Shown: positions 31,501 through 38,527 of the stretch, in pieces | Layout of the letters: every line of letters begins with the position of its first letter | How positions within the stretch are numbered: the stretch's first letter is position 1 | NCBI GenBank assembly: GCA_949840805.1 | Contig: CATKXR010000045.1 | Location: 1-41,121 of the forward strand | Direction of reading: 5' to 3' | From: an uncultured Lachnospiraceae bacterium | Lineage (GTDB): Bacteria > Bacillota > Clostridia > Lachnospirales > Lachnospiraceae | DNA: 41,121 nt | The notes under the pieces: generated by a model | The model's input: the letters and a program-made list of their open reading frames with translations, nothing else | What the model was told of the DNA's origin: nothing | The model's database searches: none | Translations under genes and position numbers: made by a program

Positions 31501-31703
31501 GTTTTGAGGTAATGGACCATATCTGTGTGTATCAAAAGGACAATGAGCGGATTGCAGGGCTTTTGGATATGCATGGGGAAACCATTGGACGGGAAGTCCT
31601 GGCAGACCGGATCCGTACTGGAGAGACGGGCGGTTATGTGAAGGAATGGAACATTAACGGAGAGAAGACCACCCTGGGCGTGGAGAAAATTGCCGGGGTG
31701 TAA
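28569..31703 (+). CDS. ileS: Isoleucyl-tRNA synthetase, type 2 (eukaryote-like)
   Basis: 1044 residues, class I synthetase. HIGH motif at 55-58 (NGKPHIGHVLTR), KMSKS at 593-597 (GQKMSKSKGNAV), GWDTHGLPVE, the editing domain with AWTTTPWTLPSN and DGTGVVHIAPAFGEDD, and Cys pairs CPRCG and CPKCG that may bind zinc. Length, the opening YEKVSTDLKFVEREKKVEKF and the segment YHNDFIESEWWALKKI are characteristic of type 2 IleS, the form related to eukaryotic cytosolic enzymes and associated with mupirocin insensitivity, rather than the ~930-residue type 1. CGGAGG lies just upstream of the ATG. T-box controlled. Confidence 0.96.
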   Translation: MYEKVSTDLKFVEREKKVEKFWKEHDIFQKSMESRKDGPTYTFYDGPPTANGKPHIGHVLTRVIKDMIPRYRTMKGCMVPRKAGWDTHGLPVELEVEKMLGLDGKEQIEQYGLEPFIAHCKESVWKYKGMWEDFSSTVGFWADMDDPYVTYHNDFIESEWWALKKIWERGLLYKGFKIVPYCPRCGTPLSSHEVAQGYKDVKERSAIARFKVKGEDAFILAWTTTPWTLPSNVALCVNPDESYVKVLNGEYTYYLAEALCDTVLQGEYTVLERYRGKDLEYKEYEPLLPYANEVCEKQRKKAFYVVCDGYVTLTDGTGVVHIAPAFGEDDSKVGRKYDLPFVQLVDAKGQMTKETPWAGTFVKKADPLVLKELEEKGLLFSAPAFEHSYPHCWRCDTPLIYYARESWFIKMTAVKEDLIRNNNTINWIPESIGKGRFGDWLENVQDWGISRNRYWGTPLNVWECECGHQHSVGSIEELKSMSKNCPDNIELHRPFIDEVTITCPKCGKEMKRVPEVIDCWFDSGAMPFAQHHYPFENKELFEQQFPADFISEAVDQTRGWFYSLLAISTLIFNKAPYKNVIVMGHVQDEFGQKMSKSKGNAVDPFEALATYGADAIRWYFYINSAPWLPNRFHGDAVKEGQRKFMGTLWNTYAFFVLYANIDQFDATKYSLEYEKLTVMDKWLLSKMHSMVKSVDDNLANYRIPETARALQAFVDDMSNWYVRRSRERFWAKGMEQDKINAYMTLYTALVTTAKAAAPMIPFMAEAIYQNLVRSIDKEAPESVHLCDFPAADESHIDEKLEADMDEVLKIVVLGRAARNTANIKNRQPIGKMYVKADHGLSRFYVEIIEEELNVKSVEFVEDVRSFTTYSFKPQLKTVGPKYGKQLGNIRKALAEIDGNQAMDTLKAEGALTFDFGGGPVVLAEEDLLIDMAQAQGYVSEGDNQVTVALDTNLTPELLEEGFVRELVSKIQTMRKEAGFEVMDHICVYQKDNERIAGLLDMHGETIGREVLADRIRTGETGGYVKEWNINGEKTTLGVEKIAGV

Positions 31704-31798
31704 CCTGTAACCGGGCCGGAAGCAGGGCGGATCAAGGGCTTTGGTATATTCTGTGACGGATAACCGGGCCGGAGGGCTGGCCATCTGCCTTCCGGGCA

Positions 31799-31907
31799 TT
31801 TCCGGAAAAGGATGTGCCGGAAAATGACAGAAGGTTTCCAGAAAAGGATGTGCCGGAAAATGACAGGAGGTTTCCGGAAAAGGATGTGCCGGACAAATGA
31901 CAGAAGG
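31799..31907. repeat. Three 36-bp tandem repeats between ileS and glgP
   Basis: Units at 31799-31834, 31835-31870 and 31871-31907 are nearly identical (the third has one extra base). Each begins with TTTCCGGAAA (TTTCCAGAAA in the second), a 10-bp palindrome, and contains GGATGTGCCGG. No spacers separate them, so it is not a CRISPR array. A short GC-rich direct repeat (TAACCGGGCCGGA) also occurs twice just upstream. The repeats lie in the untranslated region before glgP. Confidence 0.9.
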
Positions 31908-31966
31908 AAAGACAGACAACAGGCTGCGGGTGTCCGAGAATGCAGCAGCCGGAAGGAGAATGTGAG

Positions 31967-34423
31967 ATGAGTGTAGGTTTTAATAAGGAAGAATTTAAAA
32001 GATCGGTTGTGTACAATGTGAAGAATCTGTTCCGCAGGACTATGGATGAGGCTACGCCTGCCCAGGTATTCCAGGCCGTGTCCTATGCGGTGAAGGATGT
32101 AATCGTTGACGAGTGGATCGCTTCCCAGAAGACTTATGCCAGGGAGGATGCCAAGACCGTATATTATTTGTCCATGGAGTTTCTGATGGGGCGTGCTTTG
32201 GGCAATAACATCATCAATATCATGGCGCGGGATGAGATCAAAGAAGTGCTGGATGAGATGGGGTTTGATTTGAATGTGATCGAGGACCAGGAGCCGGATC
32301 CTGCCCTGGGCAACGGAGGCCTTGGAAGGCTGGCCGCCTGTTTCCTGGATTCTCTGGCTACCTTGGGCTATCCGGCCTACGGGTGCGGTATCCGGTACCA
32401 CTATGGCATGTTTAAGCAGAAAATCGAGAACGGCTTTCAGATAGAGGTGCCGGATGAGTGGCTGAAAGACGGTAATCCTTTTGAGGTGCGCCGGTCCGAG
32501 TACGCCACGGAGGTGAAGTTTGGCGGATATGTGCGGGTGGAGCGGACGGAAGACGGACGTGAGAGATTTGTCCAGGACGGATGCCAGTCGGTAATGGCCG
32601 TGCCTTATGACCTGCCCATCGTGGGTTACGGCAACAATGTGGTCAATACCCTGCGGATCTGGGATGCCCAGCCCATCAACACTTTCAGCTTGGAGTCCTT
32701 TGACAAGGGAGATTATCACAAGGCGGTGGAGCAGGAGAACCTGGCCAAAACCATCTGTGATGTGCTGTATCCCAATGACAATCACTATGCTGGCAAGGAG
32801 CTGCGCTTAAAACAGCAGTATTTCTTTATCTCTGCAAGCGTACAGCGTGCGGTGGCCAAATACATGGAAAAGCACAAGGATGTGCGCAAATTCTACGAGA
32901 AGAATGTGTTCCAGCTCAATGACACCCATCCCACGGTGGCAGTGGCGGAGCTGATGCGGATTCTGTTGGATGAGTATGGCCTGAGCTGGGAAGAGGCCTG
33001 GGAAGTGACCACTAAAACCTGCGCCTACACCAACCATACCATCATGGCGGAAGCTTTGGAGAAATGGCCCATTGAGCTGTTCTCCCGCCTGCTTCCCCGG
33101 ATTTACCAGATTGTGGAGGAGATCAACCGCCGGTTCCAGAACCAGATCCGCCAGATGTATCCCAATGACCAGCAGAAGCTGGCCAAGATGTCCATTATCT
33201 ATGACGGACAGGTGCGCATGGCCCATATGGCGATTGCGGGCAGCTTTTCCGTCAACGGCGTGGCCCGGCTGCACACCGAGATCTTAAAGAACCAGGAACT
33301 GAAGGATTTCTACGAGATGATGCCGGAGAAATTCAACAATAAGACCAATGGCATTACCCAGAGGCGTTTCCTTCTTCACGGCAATCCGCTGCTGGCGGAC
33401 TGGGTGACTTCCAAGGTGGGGAAGGAGTGGATCACCGACCTTTCTGCCATCAGCAAGCTGAAGCTGTATGTGGACGACGAGAAGTGCCAGCATGAGTTTA
33501 TGAATATCAAGTACCAGAACAAACTGCGTCTGGCCAAGTATATTAAGCAGTACAACGGGATTGACGTGGATCCCCGTTCCATTTTTGACGTGCAGGTAAA
33601 GCGGCTTCATGAGTACAAGCGTCAGCTCATGAATATCCTTCATGTGATGTATCTGTACAATGAGCTGAAGGAGAACCCCAACTTGGATATGGTTCCCAGA
33701 ACCTTTATTTTCGGCGCCAAGGCGGCGGCGGGCTATAAGATCGCAAAGCTGACCATCAAGCTGATCAACGCAGTGGCGGATGTGGTGAACAATGACAAAT
33801 CCATCGGCGGCAAGATCAAGGTGGTGTTTATTGAAGATTACCGGGTCAGCAATGCGGAGATCATCTTTGCAGCCGCGGATGTCAGTGAACAGATTTCCAC
33901 TGCCAGCAAGGAGGCCAGCGGCACGGGCAACATGAAGTTTATGTTAAACGGAGCCCTGACCATCGGCACCATGGACGGCGCTAACGTGGAGATCGTGGAG
34001 GAAGTGGGTGAGGAGAATGCCTTTATTTTCGGTACTTCTTCGGATGAGATCATTGAGCTGGAGAAGAGCCGCTCCTATGATCCTATGCAGATCTTCAATA
34101 ATGACCAGGATATCCGTCATGTGCTGATGCAGTTGATCAACGGGTATTTCTCGCCCTATGACACGGAGCTGTTCAGGGATATTTACAACTCCCTTTTGAA
34201 TACCCAAAGCAGCAACCGGGCGGACACCTACTTTATCCTGAAGGATTTCCGGATGTATGCGGATGCCCAGAAGAAGGTGGATGAGAAGTACCGTGACCAG
34301 AAATGGTGGGCGCGGGCAGCTATGATGAATGTGGCCTGCTGCGGCAAGTTCTCCTCTGACCGGACCATTGAGGAGTATGTGAAGGATATCTGGCATTTGG
34401 ACAAGGTGACGGTTGAAATGTGA
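31967..34423 (+). CDS. glgP: Glycogen/starch (maltodextrin) phosphorylase
   Basis: 818 residues, GT35 family. It releases glucose-1-phosphate from alpha-1,4-glucan ends using phosphate and pyridoxal phosphate. The cofactor lysine is K657 in EASGTGNMKFMLNGALTIGT; other landmarks are YYLSMEFLMGRALGNN, LGNGGLGRLAACFLDSLA, YGCGIRYHYGMF and VFIEDYRVSNAEII. AGGAG lies 8 bases before the ATG at 31967; a nine-residue longer frame has no SD. A long hairpin terminator follows. It probably mobilises storage glycogen; no other glycogen gene is adjacent. Confidence 0.96.
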   Translation: MSVGFNKEEFKRSVVYNVKNLFRRTMDEATPAQVFQAVSYAVKDVIVDEWIASQKTYAREDAKTVYYLSMEFLMGRALGNNIINIMARDEIKEVLDEMGFDLNVIEDQEPDPALGNGGLGRLAACFLDSLATLGYPAYGCGIRYHYGMFKQKIENGFQIEVPDEWLKDGNPFEVRRSEYATEVKFGGYVRVERTEDGRERFVQDGCQSVMAVPYDLPIVGYGNNVVNTLRIWDAQPINTFSLESFDKGDYHKAVEQENLAKTICDVLYPNDNHYAGKELRLKQQYFFISASVQRAVAKYMEKHKDVRKFYEKNVFQLNDTHPTVAVAELMRILLDEYGLSWEEAWEVTTKTCAYTNHTIMAEALEKWPIELFSRLLPRIYQIVEEINRRFQNQIRQMYPNDQQKLAKMSIIYDGQVRMAHMAIAGSFSVNGVARLHTEILKNQELKDFYEMMPEKFNNKTNGITQRRFLLHGNPLLADWVTSKVGKEWITDLSAISKLKLYVDDEKCQHEFMNIKYQNKLRLAKYIKQYNGIDVDPRSIFDVQVKRLHEYKRQLMNILHVMYLYNELKENPNLDMVPRTFIFGAKAAAGYKIAKLTIKLINAVADVVNNDKSIGGKIKVVFIEDYRVSNAEIIFAAADVSEQISTASKEASGTGNMKFMLNGALTIGTMDGANVEIVEEVGEENAFIFGTSSDEIIELEKSRSYDPMQIFNNDQDIRHVLMQLINGYFSPYDTELFRDIYNSLLNTQSSNRADTYFILKDFRMYADAQKKVDEKYRDQKWWARAAMMNVACCGKFSSDRTIEEYVKDIWHLDKVTVEM

Positions 34424-34464
34424 GAGTAGTAATAAGGTGAGAACCACTGGGAAATCAGAATAAA

Positions 34465-34518
34465 AATACGCCTTTTATGCGCATGATAATATTGATAAGT
34501 GCGTATAAAAGGCGTATT
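34465..34518 (+). terminator. Terminator hairpin after glgP
   Basis: A 19-bp stem, AATACGCCTTTTATGCGCA with TGCGTATAAAAGGCGTATT (one G-U pair), encloses a 16-base loop. The downstream sequence (ATTATTATG) is only weakly T-rich. On the opposite strand the stem is followed by TTTTATTCTG. Confidence 0.75.
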
Positions 34519-34555
34519 ATTATGCCTAAAAACAACTGATTAAGAGGTACATAAA

Positions 34556-34639
34556 ATGAAGAGGAGAGATTTGATTAAGCTTCTCGAAAATAATGGATGG
34601 TATTTGAAAAGAAATGGTTCCTTTAATTTAGTTAATTGA
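34556..34639 (+). pseudogene. hicA: Truncated HicA toxin
   Basis: The 27-codon frame MKRRDLIKLLENNGWYLKRNGS matches the start of HicA mRNA interferases, which are normally about 60 residues. After NGS the sequence departs (FNLVN, stop), so the part with the catalytic histidine (usually G-x-H-x-x-Y) is missing. An internal deletion of roughly 100 bases explains this. AAGAGGT precedes the ATG. It can no longer act as a toxin but still lies in the hicA position directly before hicB. Confidence 0.75.
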
Positions 34640-34666
34640 CAGGATGATTATGTGGAGGAAAGGAAA

Positions 34667-35068
34667 ATGGAAAAGAAAGGAGCATATCCGATTATATTAA
34701 AGCCGACAAATACCGGATATTATGTAGAAATACCCGATTTTGATTCTGGAACTCAGGGAAAAAATATTCCAGAAGCCATGGAAATGGCAAGAGATGTAAT
34801 AGGATTATTAGGAATTGATTTGGAAGATGAAAAAAAAGAACTTCCGGAACCGTATTCTAAAAAATTCACAACAGGAAAAGATGATATTGTCACATTAGTT
34901 GACATTGACTTTTCTGAATATAGAAGAAAAGTGGATCATAGAGCTGTAAAAAAGAATTGTACCATTCCTTATTGGATGAGTGTTGAAGCGGATAAAATCG
35001 GAATTAATTATTCCAGGGTTCTTCAAGATGCGATTGCCAATGTTTTAGGAAAATCACAAGTTATTTAG
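34667..35068 (+). CDS. hicB: HicB-family antitoxin, partner toxin lost
   Basis: 133 residues. The N-terminal half has the degenerate RNase-H-like HicB fold (AYPIILKPTNTGYYVEIPDFDSGTQGKNIPEAMEMARDVIGL), the C-terminal part a DNA-binding segment (VDHRAVKKNCTIPYWMSVEADKIGINYSRVLQDAI). GGAGG is 8 bases before the ATG; an earlier GTG at 34652 overlaps that SD. HicB normally masks HicA and represses the operon. Here HicA is truncated, so the protein is an orphan antitoxin or repressor that could still neutralise homologous toxins. The DNA is AT-richer than its neighbours. Confidence 0.85.
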   Translation: MEKKGAYPIILKPTNTGYYVEIPDFDSGTQGKNIPEAMEMARDVIGLLGIDLEDEKKELPEPYSKKFTTGKDDIVTLVDIDFSEYRRKVDHRAVKKNCTIPYWMSVEADKIGINYSRVLQDAIANVLGKSQVI

Positions 35069-35112
35069 TCAATCACGTTGTTGAGATACCCGCAAGAGAG
35101 AACAAGGCATAG

Positions 35113-35161
35113 AAAAAGGAATCCTTTCATAGACTGATAATAGTCAGGAGGGATTCTTTTT
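35113..35161 (+). terminator. hicB terminator hairpin that also covers the spoIID SD
   Basis: AAAAAG-G-AATCC (35113-35124) pairs with GGATTCTTTTT (35151-35161) with one bulge, and an inner stem GACT/AGTC (35132-35135, 35142-35145) caps it. The T-run ends one base before the spoIID ATG, and the SD AGGAGGG (35146-35152) is within the 3' arm. It can terminate hicB transcription and hide the SD in readthrough transcripts. Confidence 0.6.
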
Positions 35162-36262
35162 ATGCGCAGATGGGTCATTGGGTTGGCGGTAATGCTGCTG
35201 GTGCCCTGGGCGGTTTCTCTGGTGTGGATGAGAGCCGCAGGGATTGAGGCGCAGGCAGAGCAAGGGATACTGCAGGATTTTACGGAGCAGGGGGAAAACA
35301 GACAGGCGGGACAAGCAGAGGACAAAGGAGGGCAGAAGGAAGGGACGGGAAAGGAGGGGGAGGAGGGCGGAATGCTTAATGAGGAGGAGAACAGGGAAGA
35401 AGGGGAAAATGACAAGGAGGGCCCGGGAGAACAGCAGGGGATTTCAGAGGATTCCGGGGAGCCAAAAAAGAGGAAGATACTGGTAGAGAGAAAAGGCATT
35501 AAGACTTACATGGACCTGGAAGATTATCTTCCGGGTATTATTGCCTGCCAGATCGATACGGATTACAATAAAGAAGCGTTAAAGTGCCAGGCTGTCATTG
35601 CCCGGACTTATGTGTACCGGTTGATGGACGGAAGGACGGAAATCTATGAGGAGGAGCTGGACATGGATTATCTGGGAGAAGGGGAGAGGAGCCTGACAGG
35701 GGACAGGATGAAGGCGGTTGACAGCCTGAAGCGGTGCAGGGAAGCGGTCCAGGATACCAGGGGCGTGGTGATGAAGTATGAGGATCGGTATATTCTCCCC
35801 CTGTTTCATGCCATGAGTGCCGGGCGGACCCGGGAGGGGGAGGCGGATTTTCCTTATCTTCAGTCAGTGGAAAGTGTGTCGGACACAAAGCGGGACGACT
35901 ATATGAAGGTCATGGAGTGGAGTAAGGATTCTTTTACGGCTGCCATCAGCCAGATTCCCGGGGCCTCAGGGGTGGATGCAGGGCAGATCCAGACTGTAAA
36001 AAAGGATGAGGCTGGATATATGGTGGAGATGAAGATCGGGGCGGGAAGTTATTCCGGCGATGCGATCCAGTATGCCCTGGGGCTTCCCTCGCCTTGTTTC
36101 GGGGTGGAGACGGAAGGGGACCGGATCCGGGTGCGGGTCAGGGGGAGAGGCCATGGCTACGGGCTCAGCCAGGCCGGGGCGGATGCCATGGGGGCGGACG
36201 GATGGGGCTATGAGGACATTTTAAATTATTATTATAAAAATATCTCTCTGATTTCTGAATAA
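35162..36262 (+). CDS. spoIID: SpoIID/LytB-domain sporulation protein
   Basis: 366 residues. One N-terminal membrane anchor (about 5-23), a long low-complexity Glu/Gly/Lys-rich linker (about 33-110) and a SpoIID domain: MDLEDYLPGIIACQIDTDYNKEALKCQAVIARTYV, then FHAMSAGRT and the closing RGRGHGYGLSQAGADAMG. SpoIID is a lytic transglycosylase that, with SpoIIP and SpoIIM, strips peptidoglycan during forespore engulfment. It is followed 41 bases later by a SpoIIQ-like gene, a pairing also seen in other Clostridia. The acidic linker is longer than usual. SpoIID-domain proteins also occur as LytB amidase enhancers; the neighbour favours the sporulation role. Confidence 0.85.
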   Translation: MRRWVIGLAVMLLVPWAVSLVWMRAAGIEAQAEQGILQDFTEQGENRQAGQAEDKGGQKEGTGKEGEEGGMLNEEENREEGENDKEGPGEQQGISEDSGEPKKRKILVERKGIKTYMDLEDYLPGIIACQIDTDYNKEALKCQAVIARTYVYRLMDGRTEIYEEELDMDYLGEGERSLTGDRMKAVDSLKRCREAVQDTRGVVMKYEDRYILPLFHAMSAGRTREGEADFPYLQSVESVSDTKRDDYMKVMEWSKDSFTAAISQIPGASGVDAGQIQTVKKDEAGYMVEMKIGAGSYSGDAIQYALGLPSPCFGVETEGDRIRVRVRGRGHGYGLSQAGADAMGADGWGYEDILNYYYKNISLISE

Positions 36263-36303
36263 GACGTGGCACTTTGGTAAAACTACTACCGAGGTGATAA
36301 ACG

Positions 36304-37098
36304 GTGAAAGAGAGAATCAATCAAATGTTCAAGGACAAACTATTCCTTGTCATGCTGGTACTGGGCCTGCTGACTATAGTAGCTGCGGCAGGCGTCGTTA
36401 CAATGAGAAGAGGAGACGGCCAGGAGCAGAATCCCTATGTGGATATGCCAGGCCAGGAAAATCTACTTGCAGAGGAACAAAAAGAGGAATCCCAGGCGTC
36501 TGTGGCAGGAGAATCCAACGCCCGGCCTGCCAGGGAGAAGACCGACGAGAAAGTGGCAAAGCAGGAAGCAAACCCGGATACGGTGATCCAGGAGCAGTCT
36601 CATGAGAAAGGAAAAAATAACGGCTCCCAGGAAGCCAAAGCCGTGGGAACGGGAATGGACGCTGCCAAGGCGCTGGTTTTGGACTTTTCGGATACCAGCC
36701 GGGCAGGATGGCCGGTGATGGGAAATGTGGTGCTGGATTACAGCATGGATTCCACTATCTATTTCCCCACCCTGGACCAGTATAAGTGCAATCCTGGCCT
36801 GGTGATCCAGGGAGAAGTCAGCAGCCCTGTCTATGCCCCTGCCAACGCCCGTGTGGCTGAGGTGGGCATGAATGAGGAGATCGGGAGTTATCTTGTCCTG
36901 GATTTGGGCAATGATTACACCGCGGTCTGCGGACAGCTAAAAGAGGTGTCCGCCGTGGAGGGAGAATACCTGGAGAAGGGGCAGCTTCTGGGATATGTGG
37001 CAGAGCCTACCAAGTATTACACGGTGGAAGGAAGCAATGTGTATTTCCAGATGAACTACCAGGGAGCAGCCATTGATCCGCTGGATTACCTGGAATAG
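36304..37098 (+). CDS. spoIIQ: SpoIIQ-like protein with a degenerate LytM domain
   Basis: 264 residues. A membrane anchor (about 13-33), a charged linker, and a C-terminal LytM/M23-type beta domain (VIQGEVSSPVYAPANARVAEVG, SYLVLDLGNDYTAVCGQL, YLEKGQLLGYV). SpoIIQ sits in the forespore membrane and joins SpoIIIAH in the channel linking mother cell and forespore. The zinc-binding positions of active M23 enzymes are gone: where H-x-x-x-D is expected the sequence reads NPGLVIQ, and where H-x-H is expected it reads VYFQMN. It is thus a structural, non-enzymatic version. The start is GTG with AGGTGA 7 bases upstream. It probably forms an operon with spoIID. Confidence 0.82.
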   Translation: MKERINQMFKDKLFLVMLVLGLLTIVAAAGVVTMRRGDGQEQNPYVDMPGQENLLAEEQKEESQASVAGESNARPAREKTDEKVAKQEANPDTVIQEQSHEKGKNNGSQEAKAVGTGMDAAKALVLDFSDTSRAGWPVMGNVVLDYSMDSTIYFPTLDQYKCNPGLVIQGEVSSPVYAPANARVAEVGMNEEIGSYLVLDLGNDYTAVCGQLKEVSAVEGEYLEKGQLLGYVAEPTKYYTVEGSNVYFQMNYQGAAIDPLDYLE

Positions 37099-37163
37099 AG
37101 GAAAGAGCCGTAACCGTTTGCGGTGTACTCAAAGAGCAGGGCGTTTATGGCTTATGATAGCAG

Positions 37164-37209
37164 AAAGTCCGGCAAGGCATGCCATATGGCATGTGCTGCC
37201 GGACTTTTT
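37164..37209. terminator. Strong bidirectional terminator
   Basis: AAAGTCCGGCAAGGCATGCC (37164-37183) pairs with the segment 37188-37206, followed by T residues on the plus strand. It lies between the convergent spoIIQ and manganese catalase remnant. Confidence 0.85.
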
Positions 37210-37216
37210 GCTATTT

Positions 37217-37684
37217 TTAATTTGGTTTTTGATTTGGGTTTTTGTCGAAGGCCGGATTGAAGGCATAGAAGTTGCGGCTGTCCAAATGATCCTGGACATC
37301 CCGCAGGGCTTCACCGAACCGCTGGAAGTGGACGATCTCCCGCTCCCGCAGGAAACGGATGGGATCGCAGACATCGTGGTCTTTAACCATGCGCAGGATG
37401 TTGTCGTAGGTGGTGCGGGCTTTCTGCTCTGCTGCCAGATCTTCAAAAAGATCTGTGATCGGGTCGCCCTTTGACTGAAATTCACAGGCATTGAAAGGTA
37501 CTCCGCCGGCTGCCTGAGGCCAGATGCCGGTCGTATGGTCAATATAATAGGGACCAAATCCGGATTCTTCGATCTCCTGGGGTGTTAAGTCGCGGGTAAG
37601 CTGATGGACAATGGCCGCGATGATTTCCCAGTGGCCCAGTTCTTCTGTACCTATATTGTGCTCAGAAATGTTCCAAATCCAGCC
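37217..37684 (-). pseudogene. 5'-truncated manganese catalase (CotJC-like)
   Basis: The minus-strand frame encodes the C-terminal part of a manganese catalase/CotJC: IGTEELGHWEIIAAIVHQLT, YYIDHTTGIWPQAAGGVPF, KGDPITDLFEDLAAEQKART and REREIVHFQRFGEALRDVQD, ending NPNQKPN. The E-x-x-H, later Glu and final His ligands of the dimanganese site are present. The N-terminal ~60 residues, with the first Glu ligand, are missing: a stop (TAG at 37687-37685) lies just upstream of the homologous region, and no start codon with SD is visible. The break coincides with the edge of the accessory island that follows, suggesting that insertion or deletion there removed the 5' end. Confidence 0.8.
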
Positions 37685-37756
37685 CTATGCAGACAAGCCC
37701 AGTGCTTTCGGATTATCTTTACATAGATTTGTCAACAAAGTTCCGTCTTTCCATAA

Positions 37757-37802
37757 ATACACCGAATCATTTGGCAAATAAGTATGCTCGCAGGTATAAT
37801 TA
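37757..37802 (+). repeat. 46-bp repeat, copy 2, with promoter in front of abiE
   Basis: Same element as at 7835-7880 (40 of 46 identical). TTGGCA (37771-37776) and TATAAT (37795-37800) are 18 bp apart and make a better promoter than copy 1, while the second dyad is weaker (GCAGG in place of GCGAG). It would transcribe toward abiEi with a leader of about 110 bases. Confidence 0.65.
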
Positions 37803-37817
37803 TGAAGCTTTCAATCG

Positions 37818-37875
37818 TGTATGCTTTACTAAGTTGACTTTTGGGAGGAAATCGAATATATTATAGTAAAATACA
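37818..37875 (+). promoter_or_regulatory. abiE promoter flanked by an inverted repeat
   Basis: TTGACT (37834-37839) and TATATT (37857-37862), 17 bp apart, form a second promoter for abiEi. It is bracketed by GTGTATGCTTTACTA (37818-37832) and its near inverse TAGTAAAATACAC (37863-37875), a good candidate for the AbiEi operator, since AbiEi antitoxins repress their own operon by binding inverted repeats at the promoter. Confidence 0.55.
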
Positions 37876-37918
37876 CAATCGTCGAAAAAATTATGTGTAG
37901 TTTAATAGAGGTGAGTTA

Positions 37919-38527
37919 ATGTTTGATGAAAAATCGATAAACGCTGTTAGGAAGATTTTTTCCGAACACGATTATATAATGACAACAGCAGAACTTGATT
38001 CCTACAGAATTTACTATGCGTATATTCAGCAGTTGTTAAACGAAGGTTTCATTGAAAAAATCAAATGGGGCTATTATCATTGGGCGGAAACCTACGGTGA
38101 ACAGGAAATTAAAATTATCAACCGTCTTTTCCCCGATGCGGTGCTTTGTATGGAAACTGCCCTCTTTTACTATCAGTACAGCGACCGCAATCCTGCCGAG
38201 TGGAATATTACGATTGATAAAAATGTCTCCAGAAGTCGTACAAATATTGATTACCCCTTTGTAAAGGCATATCGTGTTGAGTCGGTTTTAGTTTCCATTG
38301 GCGAAACAAAAGGCAGCATTAACTTTGTAGATGTCCGTATCTATGACCGTGACCGTACCATTTGCGATGTACTGCGGAATATGAACAAAATGGACAAAGA
38401 GATTTTTAACAAAGCGATACAAGGGTATGTGAAAGACCCGAAAAAAAATATACCAAATCTGATGGAGTATGCAAAAATATTGCGTATGCAAAAGCGTGTA
38501 AAAGAATTGATCGGAGTGTGGTTGTGA
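37919..38527 (+). CDS. abiEi: AbiEi-family antitoxin
   Basis: 202 residues. An N-terminal winged-helix region (FSEHDYIMTTAELDSYRIYYAYIQQLLNEGFIEKIKWGYYHW), then the AbiEi C-terminal region with DAVLCMETALFYYQYSDRNP and the characteristic VRIYDRDRTICDVLRN. AbiEi is the antitoxin and autorepressor of the type IV toxin-antitoxin/abortive infection system AbiE. GAGGTGA precedes the ATG. Its TGA stop overlaps the ATG of the toxin gene (TGATG), so the pair is translationally coupled. Confidence 0.9.
   Translation: MFDEKSINAVRKIFSEHDYIMTTAELDSYRIYYAYIQQLLNEGFIEKIKWGYYHWAETYGEQEIKIINRLFPDAVLCMETALFYYQYSDRNPAEWNITIDKNVSRSRTNIDYPFVKAYRVESVLVSIGETKGSINFVDVRIYDRDRTICDVLRNMNKMDKEIFNKAIQGYVKDPKKNIPNLMEYAKILRMQKRVKELIGVWL

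Noticed and set aside
31706..31775. Second direct repeat (TAACCGGGCCGGA) before glgP
   Set aside because: Short and GC-rich; noted with the 36-bp repeat but too weak to interpret alone.
31799..31907. CRISPR-like look of three regularly spaced repeats
   Set aside because: The units are directly adjacent with no unique spacers and no cas genes are present; it is a simple tandem repeat.
31281..32785. Long minus-strand open frames across the ileS end, the tandem repeat and glgP
   Set aside because: They run antisense to two well-supported enzymes, lack ribosome binding sites and domains, and their repeat peptide only mirrors the DNA repeat.
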